Positions 36,174 through 47,600 of a stretch of DNA of 64,000 bases are shown piece after piece; position 1 is the stretch's first letter, and every line of letters begins with the position of its first letter. The notes under the pieces were generated by a model, which saw only the letters and a list, made by a program, of their open reading frames with translations, did no database searches and was not told the DNA's origin. The translations under genes and the position numbers were made by a program. The stretch is from contig OX387187.1 in assembly GCA_947561395.2 (NCBI GenBank), positions 18,767,829-18,831,828 on the forward strand. The letters are read 5' to 3'. The DNA is from Buxus sempervirens (lineage: Eukaryota > Streptophyta > Magnoliopsida > Buxales > Buxaceae).

Positions 36174-37368
36174 CATTCCCTCGTGGAAGGCCTCTCCATC
36201 ATGGAAGAAACGCATATGGATCCATAATAAGCTAAGCCCAAAATAGCTTAAAATAAAATCAACATGCAAACCAATGTTCTCAACTTATAATCATGGGTCA
36301 ATCATGACCAAAATCCACTCCATCATGGAGGATCTCAAATACATGCCCTCAAGGCAAATTTCAAACCAAAATATTATTTATAACAACTCCATCATGAGAT
36401 GAAACAAATAATTCAAATCTGTATGAATAATTCACCATTTACCAAATCCAAAGCAAGATCTTCAATCAAAGTTAAATCAAACCGAAATAATTCTAAATAG
36501 AACTCAAAACACCAATTTCTCAAATCTGACTAGAATTGTATTCTCAGAGGTTTATTTATTTAAAACATGAATAAATAGGAGGATTACATGAGTAGAAATC
36601 TTTAGAATCCTTACAAGTTATTGTGAAACCATAAAATCCATTCTTTAAACCAAAATAAGCTAATTTGGTAGAATAGGTGGCCAAATATTTGGTATAAACT
36701 CAAATGTACAATTGGCCTTTGACACCTTAGAAAAGATCTCAGAAAGATGTTACAAGTGTCGGAATCAAAATAAACTCATTTTATAATAATTTAGAATCAA
36801 AAGTCTCTCAAAAACCTAGCTTAGTAGAATATGCTCAAACTCTTTGTTAAATTGAATTTTTAGCCAATTTTAGTGCAAACACTTTCTAAATACCTAAATA
36901 TTATTTGTACATAGGTTGGATTTGATTAAAAACCTATCCGTGGTTGAAATCACCTTAAATTCTTCAAAATAGGGTTTTCTGTGTTGGGCGCTTGACATAG
37001 TGCTCGAGCGTCCATAGAGGCGACAGAAGGATTTAGGTTCCAGAAGTTGGCGCTCGGCAGAGTGCTTGAGCGATTGATTGGGTGCTCAGCTTATCTGGTT
37101 TTGTTCACCTTCAGGTTCTAAGATTTAAAAAAAAATACATAGGCGAGGCGCTCGGGATAGCGCTTAAGCGCGATCCTAGACGCTCGGCAAAAATACAGAT
37201 TCGCGAATAGATTTCCAAAATTTTGAAATCTAAGCTACAAATTTAATCATTCTAAAAACATACAAACCTCTTATAAAACACTAATAGAAGTTTTCTAACT
37301 AAATAAATAACAATTTAACATGATTTTTGGATTAGATCTATAATTTCTACTTAATTAGCTCGAAACTC
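36174..37368. other. Non-coding sequence, probable retroelement leader or LTR remnant
   Basis: No open frame with a domain. Between about 36980 and 37200 a GC-rich motif resembling GCGCTCGGCAGAGTGCTTGAGC recurs about four times in imperfect form. The sequence continues beyond the solo LTR at 39674-39852, the two parts once being adjacent at the AACTC target. It may belong to the same minus-strand element as 34137-36173. Confidence 0.45.
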
Positions 37369-39673
37369 TGTAGACACCCCAAATTGCACAGAAAAAAGTG
37401 GCAAAAATCATTATTTCCTTTGAAACCAGCACAGAATTTGAGAAATGTGCATTTCTTCTTGTATCCGACAACTCAGGCCGGATACAAGCATATCTCTTCG
37501 TATCCGAGATAAGTTGTCGAATACAAGCAAACCTTAATGTATCCGGCAACATATGCCGGATACATATAGGCGCTTGTGTATCCGACCTGATATGTTGGAT
37601 ACATGCTTTTTGCTCAAAATTAGGGTTTTCCGAGAGTTTTCACTTTTACCATCATATCCTTCATTAAAGGAGTGGAAATCTCAGAAATAGCCTTAGGGTT
37701 AAAGTTGGTGGGCTCTAGACATTATTTTGTGTCTACCATCATGCAAACCCTAACCCTAACCCTAGCCTTTGCCTATATTTAGGAGGCTCCTCCTTAAGCA
37801 AATGACCATAAGTTGGAGATTGAAGAGCTCCGAGTGAAGAAGGGAACCGCTGCCGGACTGCTTCCAGAACCTAGGTAAGCCTCAAACCTCTCTTTACTTT
37901 TAAGTTTTTACATTCTAGGTCTAGTTCTTTTCTTCTACCTTTCTGTAGAATAAGGCCTATGATGTGTGTGTGAAAACCCTTCTTCTACTCAAAGTATCTC
38001 AAGACTCCCCCTAGCCGTAAAACGTGAAGGCAGGATCTAGGAGAAACGAGACTGAGGATTGACCTTAGAGTTAGAACCTCTTTTGAATAAGCCTTTGATT
38101 CTATGAAAACCGTTTCATATTCAAAGTACCCCAAGATTATCTCGAAGAACCGTTAAACGAGGAGAGAGAACTAAGGGAAACGATAATGGAAGGAACCCTA
38201 GGTTGCTTTTAGAACTCTATTTTGATTGATATGAATGCATGCTATCTTTGCTATGTTGTTGGAATGATTTTTACACTTACACATACATAGCACATGATTT
38301 TGGCGGGATAGGCTTATATTTAGGATTTATTGCATTCATTTTGATAAATCTGAAATAAATAGCCTCAAGCAATTCTGGAATGTTTTTAAATGGTTTTTAA
38401 AGGATTTTGATTCATTTTGCACGAATTGCACGTACTTTATCACTGTTTTGAGTTGGTTTTGTTCAAAAATGGCTTAACTTGACAGTAACTGTACCCCAAC
38501 TTCGGACACTCATAACTTCATCGTCCGGATGAATTTTGGAGTGATTCCAGAACTATGGGAAATGTGAGGCTGTCTAGTTTATGTCTACCAAATTTCATCA
38601 ATTTTTATGAAGCAGATTTTTGACACCATTTTGTCGAAGTTGATAGGTCAGTTCAGGTCAAACTGTTGAACCTATCACTTCGAATGGGCACCATCTGCTT
38701 GTTTTAAATCTGATTCGAGTGATTTTTGTTTCTAGGCACTCCTTTATGAGTCTATTTTCAAATCCAGTTGGTTTTATATTTTTTTGATTTAATTTGTGTC
38801 GTGGGTAGCAGATTTACTCAGAACTGTTCAACAGCACTTTTCTGGGTTAGTCTGTGATCCTCGGGGCCTGTTCGGAAAGTCACCCAAGGCACATCCGAAT
38901 GAATTTTTGTATGAGGCTAGTTTCTTTTGAAATATGTCCATACATACTTCATTCATACCAAATTTCATGGATTTATATGGAGCCAATTTTTCTAGATGAT
39001 TTTCCAAACTTGCCTACTTGTCACTTTTAACTATCTCCAACAACAATTTTAAAAGAAGCCTAACTCCTAGGATTTCAACCGGATTTAATTGAAATTTTGC
39101 ATGAGTCTTTTATTTACCATAATCTTTCAAATGGATTTGGTTTGATTTAATTTAAAATTGCATTTGAATGATTTCAAGACAAATTGCATTATCTTTTACC
39201 GAATTTTTCGAATTTGACTCAACTTGGCTTTGTGCAATTTTTGCTTTGATTTCCATCTATTGTTGATATTCCAGAAGTGATATTGACATAAAGGAGGATC
39301 TGGAATCCATTTGGATTTCTCATGTGAAGATATCACACATTTATTTAATTCTTTTTCAATGTTTTTAATGATTTTAGCAAGCTTTCTTATTTTTTTTGCA
39401 TGAACAACACTTGGCAACCACCTTGTGTGGGTGAATGGGGGTGCTTAACACCTTCCCCCATTCATAATCTAATCCCCTTACCCATCTCTGGATTTGATTT
39501 TCAAGTAGGGTTATTTTTACTCTAGTATTTGCCTTTTAGTTCTTTTTGCTTATTTTTAATCTTTTGGTGTCCATTCACACCCTAAACTTGGATGGTGGCG
39601 ACTCCTACATTTTTTGTCAAGCCCGTGTGTTGACAGAGGGGGATCACCTCTGTGATTTTTTCCATGTCACACA
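37369..39673 (+). mobile_element. Solo LTR of the Tat-type Gypsy family
   Basis: This 2,305-bp block starts TGTAGACACCCCAAATTGCA, ends in CACACA, and is collinear with the LTR at 49040-51304 of the large element downstream. It is flanked by a perfect 5-bp target duplication AACTC (37364-37368 and 39674-39678). No internal region follows, so it arose by recombination between the two LTRs of a former full-length copy. It contains the palindrome array described separately. Confidence 0.93.
37461..37602. repeat. Array of four 25-nt palindromes at 39-bp period (solo LTR)
   Basis: Imperfect palindromes of the form GTATCCG...CGGATAC begin at 37461, 37500, 37539 and 37578, exactly 39 bp apart, each 25 nt long. 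The array lies about 90-235 bp inside the LTR start. The same array occurs in the other LTR copy and in the Tat leader. Confidence 0.9.
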
Positions 39674-39852
39674 AACTCATAAAACTTAAACTCAACCTTT
39701 CAATTTCAAATCTCATGCACTTAATGCGAAAATTCAACATAATTTCGTTTAGAAAGGTGCTACTTACTTTGTTAAATCCTAATTCAAACTCCAATGCCAC
39801 AGAATTGAAATCAATTCTCCTACAACTCTTCTCTCAACCCACAGTTCAATGT

Positions 39853-40387
39853 GTTCCAAACACAGCCTAACCAATGCAAGTCGCTCGGAATTTATAATGG
39901 TAGTGGTATAATACTCATTGGTTCTCTCCATGGGAAGGTAATGACCCAACTCATCTATTGTAGAATCCAGCTTTGAAATCCTCTGCCATGTTTCCCTGAA
40001 GTGCTCCTTGATGTGGCCTTCCTCTGCCATGTTTCCTTGAATTGCTCCCTGATGTGGCCGTAAGATGTTGCCATGTGGACCATCTCACGGCCATTGTTTT
40101 TTCATATGTTATAAATGTTTCAAGTGGGCCCCACATGAAAAAACAATGGCCATGAGATGGTCCACATGGCAGCATCTCATGGCCACATCAGGGAGCACTT
40201 CAGGGAAACATGGCAGAGGAAGGCCACATCAAAGAGCACTTCAGGGAAACATGGCAGAGGATTTCAAAGCTGCATTCTACAACAGATGAGTTGGGCCATT
40301 ACCTTCCCATGGAGAGAACCAATGAGTATTATACCACTGCCGTTATAAATTCCGACCGACTTGCATTGGTTAGGCTGTGTTTGGAAC
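39853..40387. repeat. Long fold-back inverted repeat, arms ~255 bp
   Basis: The left arm (about 39853-40109) is the reverse complement of the right arm (about 40133-40387) with only scattered differences, and the loop is about 23 bp. Each arm holds a 42-bp tandem duplication (GGCCACATCA...GGCAGAGGA). The outermost 15 bp (GTTCCAAACACAGCC / GGCTGTGTTTGGAAC) equal the end of the adjacent MITE at 40373. A transcript through it would form a near-perfect hairpin, a potential small-RNA source. Open frames inside are mirrored in both arms and are not genes. Confidence 0.9.
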
Positions 40388-40864
40388 CTTGGATTTGAGG
40401 AGAAAAGAAAAGAAAATGCTAAAATTTTTTTTTTCTCTTGTTTGGTTTAGACGAAGGAAAATGAGATTTTCTCTCCATCTTTCTCTCAAATGTAAAAAAT
40501 TTTCTCTTCAAAAAGGTAAGAATTTTGAAAGAAAAGAAAATTTACCATCACTTATCACTATTCACACTACCCACCCACCCCACTACTAGCACCATCCACC
40601 ACCACCACCCAACATTGCCAACCACCATCTACCACCACCACCACCACCACCACCACCACCACCATCGTCCACTGACCACCACCACCACTAGCCGCCGCCA
40701 CCATTGCCCGCGAACACCATCACCCACTGCCGCTCGCCACCATCGCCACCCGGCACCACCGCCCACCACTCCAACCCATCATCTTACTAAAATATATTTT
40801 TCTTTTCTTTTCCTTTTTCGCTTTCTTTTCTTTTCTCCCCAAATCCAAGGCTCCAAACACAAGC
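40373..40864. mobile_element. PIF/Harbinger (Tourist)-like MITE
   Basis: A 492-bp element with ~44-bp terminal inverted repeats. The left GGCTGTGTTTGGAACCTTGG matches the inward-read right GCTTGTGTTTGGAGCCTTGG, and both continue into GATTTG(A/G)GGAGAAAAGAAAAG. Both sides are flanked by TTA (40370-40372, 40865-40867). The interior contains a (CCA)n microsatellite (about 40632-40665) and proline/histidine-coding junk frames. No transposase. Confidence 0.75.
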
Positions 40865-41435
40865 TTAAGCATTGATGAGAATTACAAGGAAAAGAAGGGT
40901 CAATGTAGTTCGCAAGCTTACAACCAATAACATTTGAGTGCAATATGGCCTTCACTTCCACAACCATGTGGCTAAAATAATAAGAAAAGTGACGATTTAT
41001 TAGCAGGGGGGGGGGGGGGTGTGGGTGGTGGTGGTGGCAGGGGTAATCTGTCTAGTTACTTTGTTCTCTCTTTCTACTAGTGAAAATCCTAAAGAAAAGC
41101 TTTTATATTTTGCTTGGGGAGCTTTTTAGATACGACTCGAAAGAACCATAAAAGTTAGAACATAAAAATGTATCGTGCAAGAATTCATAGCTTTATTTTT
41201 ATTTTTTTTTAAAAGAAGAAAAAAAGTTAGAACATAAAGAAGCAAAGAAAAGATCTTCTAACAAAAAAAAAAAAAAAAAGGTTTAATCTTATATTTTTTC
41301 AAAGGATTGTCCTCCCTTGTTCATTCAACTACCGATTTTGTGAATTCATGCCAATTAGATTTAATCTAGTAAAAAAGACAATCATAGTCTCTTTTTTTTA
41401 TTGGACACAAGCAATACGTCTCTTGAAGAAATAAA
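40865..41435. other. Non-coding spacer with poly-G and poly-A runs
   Basis: Contains a 14-G run at 41006-41019 followed by GTGGTGGTGG, and a poly(A) of about 17 bases near 41263-41279. No gene was recognised. Confidence 0.6.
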
Positions 41436-41671
41436 TCTATACTAATATATAAAGGGAATTGTCAAGATTCTGGTATGATAATCTATGCCCAAACTACCCC
41501 CCACTTACCCTCCTATTTATGGCCCCCACTTCTCTGTTCATCTTCGGAGTCCTATCTAATGATCTTGACGTTGGCCAGAATTTTCATTTCTTATCTAAAA
41601 TTAGTTGCTTAATATGAAATTTATTTTTAAATTCAAATTCACTCCTATGCACGTATCGCGCAATCCCCTAG
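41436..41671 (+). mobile_element. Non-autonomous Helitron, 236 bp, complete
   Basis: The 5' end is TCTATACTAATATATAAAG, the standard plant Helitron start. The 3' end has a 15-nt hairpin (TGCACGTATCGCGCA, 41648-41662, one mismatch) five bases before CTAG (41668-41671). It sits precisely between A (41435) and T (41672), the Helitron target, with no target duplication. No Rep/helicase. Confidence 0.85.
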
Positions 41672-42153
41672 TGAGTTATAATGTCAATAGATATACTGAT
41701 ATGGGACATATTCCTTTTGTTTTTTAATTTTAGCAAATAAATCCAGAAAGGAAAGAAAAGTAAAATAAGAAATGACAATCATATATTATAGGAATGAAAT
41801 TAGTCCTTGTTCCTATTGTTTTTACTCCAATAACAAGTCTTTTTGTTTCCAAATTAGATAAATCATTTGATTTATTGATCTATGGTTCACTGTAACAAGA
41901 AACAGCCCAGCTACAACTAACCATGCAAGACCGGGGGAATAAAAGGACCTTTCAAATGAAATAAAAGAAGTATTCTTTTTTCTTTTCTTTCTATTTCTAT
42001 TATAAATATCTCTTTTGAGCGAATATGTTATCTAAATCTAAATAAATCTAATTGGAATTTCTAATAAAATTTTTATATATTTAAATAAATGTAAAGAAAG
42101 ACTTCTTGAATCGTTATTTTATGCGTATCATGGTAATTATCAATTTTCAATTG
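41672..42153. other. Non-coding, possibly plastid spacer upstream of trnS
   Basis: AT-rich with long T/A runs. Because it adjoins the trnS-like sequence it may be the plastid trnS-trnG spacer, but I recognise no plastid gene in it, so its origin is unproven. Confidence 0.4.
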
Positions 42154-42241
42154 GGTGAGATGGTTGACTAGACTAAAGTGGCTGATTGCTAATCCGTTAT
42201 ACTAGTTACTCATACCAAGGTTTTGAATCCCTCTCTTTCTG
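42154..42241 (+). pseudogene. trnS-GCU: Plastid-derived tRNA-Ser(GCU) pseudogene
   Basis: The 88-bp sequence matches plastid trnS-GCU along its length, including the long variable arm. The anticodon arm GATTGCTAATC keeps the GCT anticodon. The acceptor/D-arm region (GGTGAGATGGTTGACTAG) and the T loop (TTTTGAATCC in place of TTCGAATCC) are mutated, so it is unlikely to be functional. Confidence 0.85.
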
Positions 42242-42963
42242 TTTCCACCAACGATTTGAGATTCATCTTTCTAATTTGAAAACAAAACTTCGAACCCTTT
42301 TGTCTTTCTCATAGTTAAAGGTGTGGCATATATAAAATCATAAGAAACTACAAAAAAAATCAAGGAAACAAAAAAAAAAACCCCCCTTCTTTTATTCTTT
42401 GATAGGGTTTCCGCGCTTGCGTTTCATGGACCATGAAATGCACAGATGAGATTATGTTTTGGGGTATGGGCTCCTTTGAGACGGCTGTGACTGGATGTCC
42501 AGTATAATTAGACTCCACACTACTCAACAAGAAATTAATTGGTTTCTAAAAATGAAAAGAATTTACAAAATTCATTTGTAATAAATTTCTTTCATTACCT
42601 ATTACCAAAATTATCTTTTATGCCAACAAATTGATATTGTGGGGGACCCTAATAGGGTCCTTAAGAGGGTCCTTGTTCACTGGAAAGAATCACAATGAGG
42701 AACAATGAGAAAATAAGTTGATCCAAATTTATCCTGGCTATCCAATAATTTCAATGTTTTAATCAAAGGTTTATAATATAAGACTTATCTGATCTTATGA
42801 ATTGTTAAAGTCCTTTTTTCTATCGAATAAATCATGAATGTTTGTCAAATGTTATTTTTAACTCCTCTGAAAGGGTAAATGGATCATCTAACAATTTGGG
42901 TCTGATAGATCCCATTTTATTTATCTCTTTCTTTGACGGAAGAGAAAAGTAAATTCCATTATA

Positions 42964-43004
42964 GAGACGTATGCGATGAGCAAAAGATGCATGTACGGTT
43001 GTTC
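42964..43004 (+). other. Group II intron domain V remnant (plastid clpP intron 2)
   Basis: The stem-loop GACGTATGCGATGAG ... GATGCATGTACGGTT resembles the conserved domain V hairpin of plastid group II introns. It lies just before the clpP exon 3 remnant, where intron 2 of clpP should end. Confidence 0.7.
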
Positions 43005-43092
43005 ATGTCTATCTTTTTTTCTTATTCTTTTTCTCTTCCCTTCACCCCAGCATGCAACATGGAGTAACCATCTATTATGTTATTATCATTAA

Positions 43093-43213
43093 CTAGCAGG
43101 AAGCACAAACAGGAAAGTTTATCCTGGAAGCAGAAGAACTACATACTAAAACTCCACGAAACTGTCACCAGGGTTTTTATATAAAGAACGGGCAACCCTT
43201 TATGGGTTGTATG
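43093..43213 (+). pseudogene. clpP: Plastid clpP exon 3 fragment
   Basis: ClpP is the proteolytic subunit of the plastid Clp protease. The sequence following CTAGCAGGAAGCACAAACAG matches clpP exon 3 around FYEAQTG...ILEAEEL and on to the RTG-PLWVV region (AGAACGGGCAACCCTTTATG), with small indels and a premature stop. The rest of the exon is missing and exons 1-2 are not recognisable. Confidence 0.8.
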
Positions 43214-43393
43214 CGGTCGAAAATAGTGGAAATTTAACGTAAATCCGTGATTTTATTTCTATTTGAACCATAACATAATTTGAATGAACCTTGATTTGGT
43301 ATTTTCTTATTGGGGTAAAATATTATATTAAATGAATACATAATCATCCGGTTTAAATCGATCTAAACCAGACCATTCTGTATATGATTCAAT

Positions 43394-43509
43394 ATGCTAA
43401 CAATTAAAAAACTTATTAGAAACATAAGACAACCAATCAGAAGTGTCACGAAATCCCCCCGCTCTTCGGTGATATCCTCAACTTCGAGGAACATGTACTA
43501 GGGTGTATG
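43394..43509 (+). pseudogene. rps12: Plastid rps12 exon 1 (5' exon) fragment
   Basis: Starting at ATG 43394 the sequence follows the plastid rps12 5' exon (KLIRN and TKSP regions visible; ending ACATGTACTAGGGTG). There is one extra base in the C-run near 43455-43460 and several substitutions. In plastids this exon is trans-spliced to distant exons, so here it is inert. Confidence 0.85.
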
Positions 43510-44272
43510 TGTGACTCATTCAGATAATGAGCTGGAACAAAAGTAAACAATTTTTCCAATATCAATAACCAGTACCAATGAATAGAATATAGAATGGAAG
43601 AACTATAACCAGTACTAATGAATAGAATATAGAATAGAAGAACTCCATTCACTATCTAAAAATAAAAAGATTTATTGTATACCTCTAGTATGGATCAAAT
43701 TTATGGTTTCCATCACTGCAACCCCAATCACCTCTTGAGATGGGAAGCAATTCTGCAGCAATAGCAAAAAATTATCCATTAAGCGGGGAATAGTGGAATA
43801 TTATTTAAGAAGCAGAAAGATTATGCTCCCGCTTTTGCAAGAATGAACTAATAGGGTTAGTTACGTATCCAACTTTCTTAATTAAATACCGTTATTGTAT
43901 GGGTGGATCCCATTGTGAAAGGACCTATTATTAGATAATTCATGGGTAAAGCCAAAGAGTGTAAACTGTACAAGTTACCAAGAACATTGATTAAATGAAA
44001 GAATGGGCTCCGACGTATACAAAGGACCTTGCCGTTTAAGAAGTTACCATAGAAACAATGGAACCCACTATATTTATTTATACATTGACATTTCCTTTTT
44101 TTTTGTTTGGGACACATAGTATCAATACCATCCTTTTTTTTTGTTTGGAATTTTTATTTTATAAATAAGAAGAATCAGTTTTGTTATGAATAGAATGTGA
44201 AGGGTGAAAAAAAAAGAATAACTAAAAGAAAAGAAATCAATTAAATTATTCATCAAAGTTTAATTTTATTCA

Positions 44273-44358
44273 ATGACAAAAATTAGACGAGTTACTCAAA
44301 TATACAACAAAAATTCGTTTTTTTTGCATCAACCTTTTGAGGGGGTTCATTCAAGACT
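44273..44358 (+). pseudogene. rpl20: Plastid rpl20 5' fragment, cut by Copia insertion
   Basis: The first 86 bp of plastid rpl20 (ribosomal protein L20) are recognisable, ending at the HSRL codons. The reading is diverged (MTKIRRVTQIYNK...). The Copia LTR begins at the next base, so the insertion split this pseudogene and the remainder should lie beyond the right edge of the window. Confidence 0.78.
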
Positions 44359-44678
44359 TGTAAAATTATGGAGAAGAAGACAATAGAAAGTATACGTGAG
44401 AAACAATTCTCTGTACTTTTCATATATTAATCAATGAGTCTGTACATCTATATATACAAGATTCAGCAACAGCTTTATGGAAAACATTCCTAAACTGGTT
44501 GCTTGCTAAATATAACAATAAGGGAAACTGCTAAACAAATATTTAGGTAAGAAATCGTTTCCTAAATAAAGAATAGAAAAGCATATCTTCGGATCTTGAA
44601 TTAGTGCATAATAGAAACTTTCCGTTCTGCAATTGGTGCTTGATCATAACGTTACTTTGTACATGATGAATTTCAACA
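44359..44678 (-). repeat. 3' LTR of the minus-strand Copia
   Basis: On the minus strand the 320-bp LTR begins TGTTGAAATT and ends AATTTTACA, imperfect inverted ends. The left flank AGACT (44354-44358) is the presumed target duplication; its partner is outside the window. Confidence 0.75.
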
Positions 44679-44685
44679 CTCCCCC

Positions 44686-47600
44686 TCAAGTTGGAGCATG
44701 ACTGTCAATGAGGCATAACTTGCGATGATGAGTATGAAACAGAACTTTCCCAAGAGGCTTCGTAAAGATGTCGACAACTTGTGCTTGTGAGGGGGTAAAT
44801 GCAGTAGCAATATGTCCAGTTTGAATCTTGTCCCTAACCACATGACAATCCATCTCAATATGTTTCGTTCGCTCATGAAATACTGGATTCGCTGCAATGT
44901 GAAGAGCTGCTTGGTTATCACAATGGATCTTGGCAGGGTTTAAGAACTTGACTTGCAAATCTTTGAAAAGATATATTAACCAAGTGAGTTCACATGTAAC
45001 AGCTGCCATAGCCCTATATTCTGCTTTGGCAGAAGACCGTGAGACAGTTGGTTGTTTCTTAGTGTTCCAAGAGATGAGGGAAGATCCTAAAAAAACACAA
45101 TACCCAGAAATAGATCTCCTTATGTCTGGGCAGCTTCCCTAATCTGCATCACAATATCCAGTTAATTCTAAATCATTCTGTACTAGAAAAAATAACCCTT
45201 GTCCTAGTGTTCCTTTCAAGTATCGAAGAACCCGAATAGCTGTATCCGGATGTGGCTTTCGAGGTTGACTCATGAACTGACTAAGAATATTTACCGAGTA
45301 AGTGATGTTCGGCCTCGTGATGGTGAAGTAAATAAGATGACCAACCAATCTTCTATATCTTGCTAGTTATTTGAGAAGTTTTCCGTTTGATGGGGTTAAC
45401 TTTATGTTTTGTTCCATCGGAAATGTGACTGGTGCAGCACCAAGGAGGCCCATATCATCAAGAATATCCAGTGTGTACTTTCACTGGGAAATAGAGATGC
45501 CTTTCTTGGAATGTGCTACTTCTATTCCCAGAAAGTATTTTAATTTTCCAAGATCTTTGTTTCGGAAATGCTCATGAAGGAATCGTTTGAGAGATGCTAT
45601 TGTTGCTAGATCATTGCCTGTGATTATCATGTCATCAACATAGATTAATACTACCGTGTATGATTCTCCATGTGTTCTAGTGAAGAGGGAATAATCAGCC
45701 ATGGATTGGATGAAGCCTGCTTTGCGTATGGCAGAAGAGAACTTTGAGTACCAGTTGCGAGAAGCTTGTTTTAAACCATATAGAGATTTATGGAGTCGAC
45801 AAACCATGTTCTCCCCCCTCTCGACTGTACCCAGGAGGAGGAAGCATGCAAACTTCTTCATGAAGATCACCATGGAGGAAGGCATTTTGGACATCTAATT
45901 GGTGAAGAGACCAATTTTTGGCAGCAGAAATAGCAAGGAGACAATGGACTGTAACAAGTTTGGCAACAGGAGCAAATGTCTCTTTATAGTCCAGCCCTTC
46001 AACCTGAGTGTAGCCTTTAGCTACAAGACGAGCTTTCTAGCGTTCAACAGTGCCGTCTGAGTGATACTTGATCTTATAGACCCATCGGCATCCAATGGGC
46101 TTCTTACCATTGGGTAAGGTTGTGAGAGTCCAAGTACCATTGGCTTCAAGAGCTTGCAGTTCAGAACGCATGGCGTCTTGCCATTTTGGATCATGCTCAA
46201 CTTGGGCAAAAGCAGTAGGTTCAATAGAACTAGCAATGGTGGTAAGAAAAGACGAGTGTGATGAAGAGAGTGTTATAAGAAACAAAATTGCTCAAAGGGT
46301 AACGCGTACCTTTTCCAGACTGTGGTGTGGAAGCGGACGTGGAGTTTGGAGGCAGTAAACTGGCATGTGAGCAGTGAAAGTCACGAAGCCAAATGGAGGG
46401 CTAATGGATACGATCTGAACGTCAGACAATAGGTTGGTTGGGTGAATCAACTAAAGGGATGGAAGGAAGGTTTGAAACCTCAAAAACGGGTGGAGGATCT
46501 GGGTGGTCCCTGATGGTGGTCGCTCGATTGCTGGGTCGGTGATCAAGTACAGGTGTGAAAATGGGTTCAGGGATGGGTAAAGGCAAGATGGTATGGTCTC
46601 GATCTGGGTTGTTGTCTCAAGTAGAGAAGGGGTATATGTGCTCATGGAAAACTACATCACGACTGGAAAATACTTTCTTGGTCTGTAAATCATAAACTTT
46701 GTAAGCCTTTTGTCCAGATGGGTATCCAAGGAAAATACATTTGTGAGCACGCTGATCAAACTTGTGCTGTGGTTGAATAATATATTGGTGGAAAAGCAAA
46801 GGCAACCAAAAACACGCAAATGGTCATAGGTAGGGATTTGTTTGTATAGTCTCTCAAATGGTGTTGCCTTGGAAATCAAGGGTGTGGGTATGCGGTTAAT
46901 GAGATAGACTGCAGTAAGCACACTTTCCACCACCACCACCCCCCCCCCCCCCCCCCAAACACAAAAAAAAGGATAATGGTAAATGGGCTTGAAATCGCAA
47001 GGATCGAGCAACATTCAAAATGTATCGATGTTTGCGTTCTGCAATACCATTCTGTTGAGGGGTTGAGACACAACTGTGTTCAAAAAGAGGTCCTTGTTTA
47101 CTAAAAAAATCTAGCATTGAAGTAAATTCTCGGCCATTATCAGATCGGAACTTTTTGACCTTACGATTGAATTGAGTGGTAACAAGGGAAAAAAACGATT
47201 TTAAAAATCCTTGTGACTCAGATTTAAAACGCATGAGGTAGACCCAAGTATATCTAGAAAAATCATCCACAATAGTTAAAAAATAATGAGCACCTGACAA
47301 AGAAGAAACTCAAAAAGGTCCCCAAATATCACAATGAATTAACTCAAAAGGTTCAATAGTAGAAATAGTACTTAGGCCAAAAGGAAGTCTTGTTTGCTTA
47401 GCTAAAGAACAGACTTCACAAACATTATTGTGAAAAGAAGAAATATTTGGGATTGAAAGTGCCAGATGCTTCAAATGTTGAATGGACTGATGACCGAGTC
47501 TTTGATGCCAAAGATCGGGTTGCAAGTACGTCTGATTGATTGTGGGGGTTGAGAGAGTTGGGTGATGGTGCAGGATTGGTGGTGGTGGTGGAGAGATAGT

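Larger units (their letters stand above)
42154..44358 (+). other. Nuclear plastid DNA (NUPT), mosaic of two plastome regions
   Basis: Decayed plastid genes occur in order: trnS-GCU, clpP intron 2 and exon 3, rps12 exon 1, start of rpl20. The last three are collinear with ordinary angiosperm plastomes in order, strand and approximate spacing (764 bp between rps12 exon 1 and rpl20). trnS-GCU normally lies in a different part of the large single-copy region. All copies have indels or substitutions, as expected of old nuclear insertions. The junction lies between 42242 and about 42410. The right end is cut by a Copia LTR. Confidence 0.85.

Noticed and set aside
40525..40875. 116-codon His/Pro/Thr-rich frame
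   Set aside because: Arises from a (CCA)n microsatellite inside a MITE.
41880..41930. Hydrophobic peptide on the minus strand (GLAWLVVAGLFLVTV) suggestive of a small plastid membrane protein
   Set aside because: I could not match it to any plastid psb/pet/psa peptide, and no start codon supports it. Kept only as possible plastid spacer.
42154..42241. Functional nuclear tRNA-Ser gene
   Set aside because: It matches the plastid trnS-GCU rather than a nuclear tRNA, has T-loop and acceptor changes, and sits in decayed plastid DNA.
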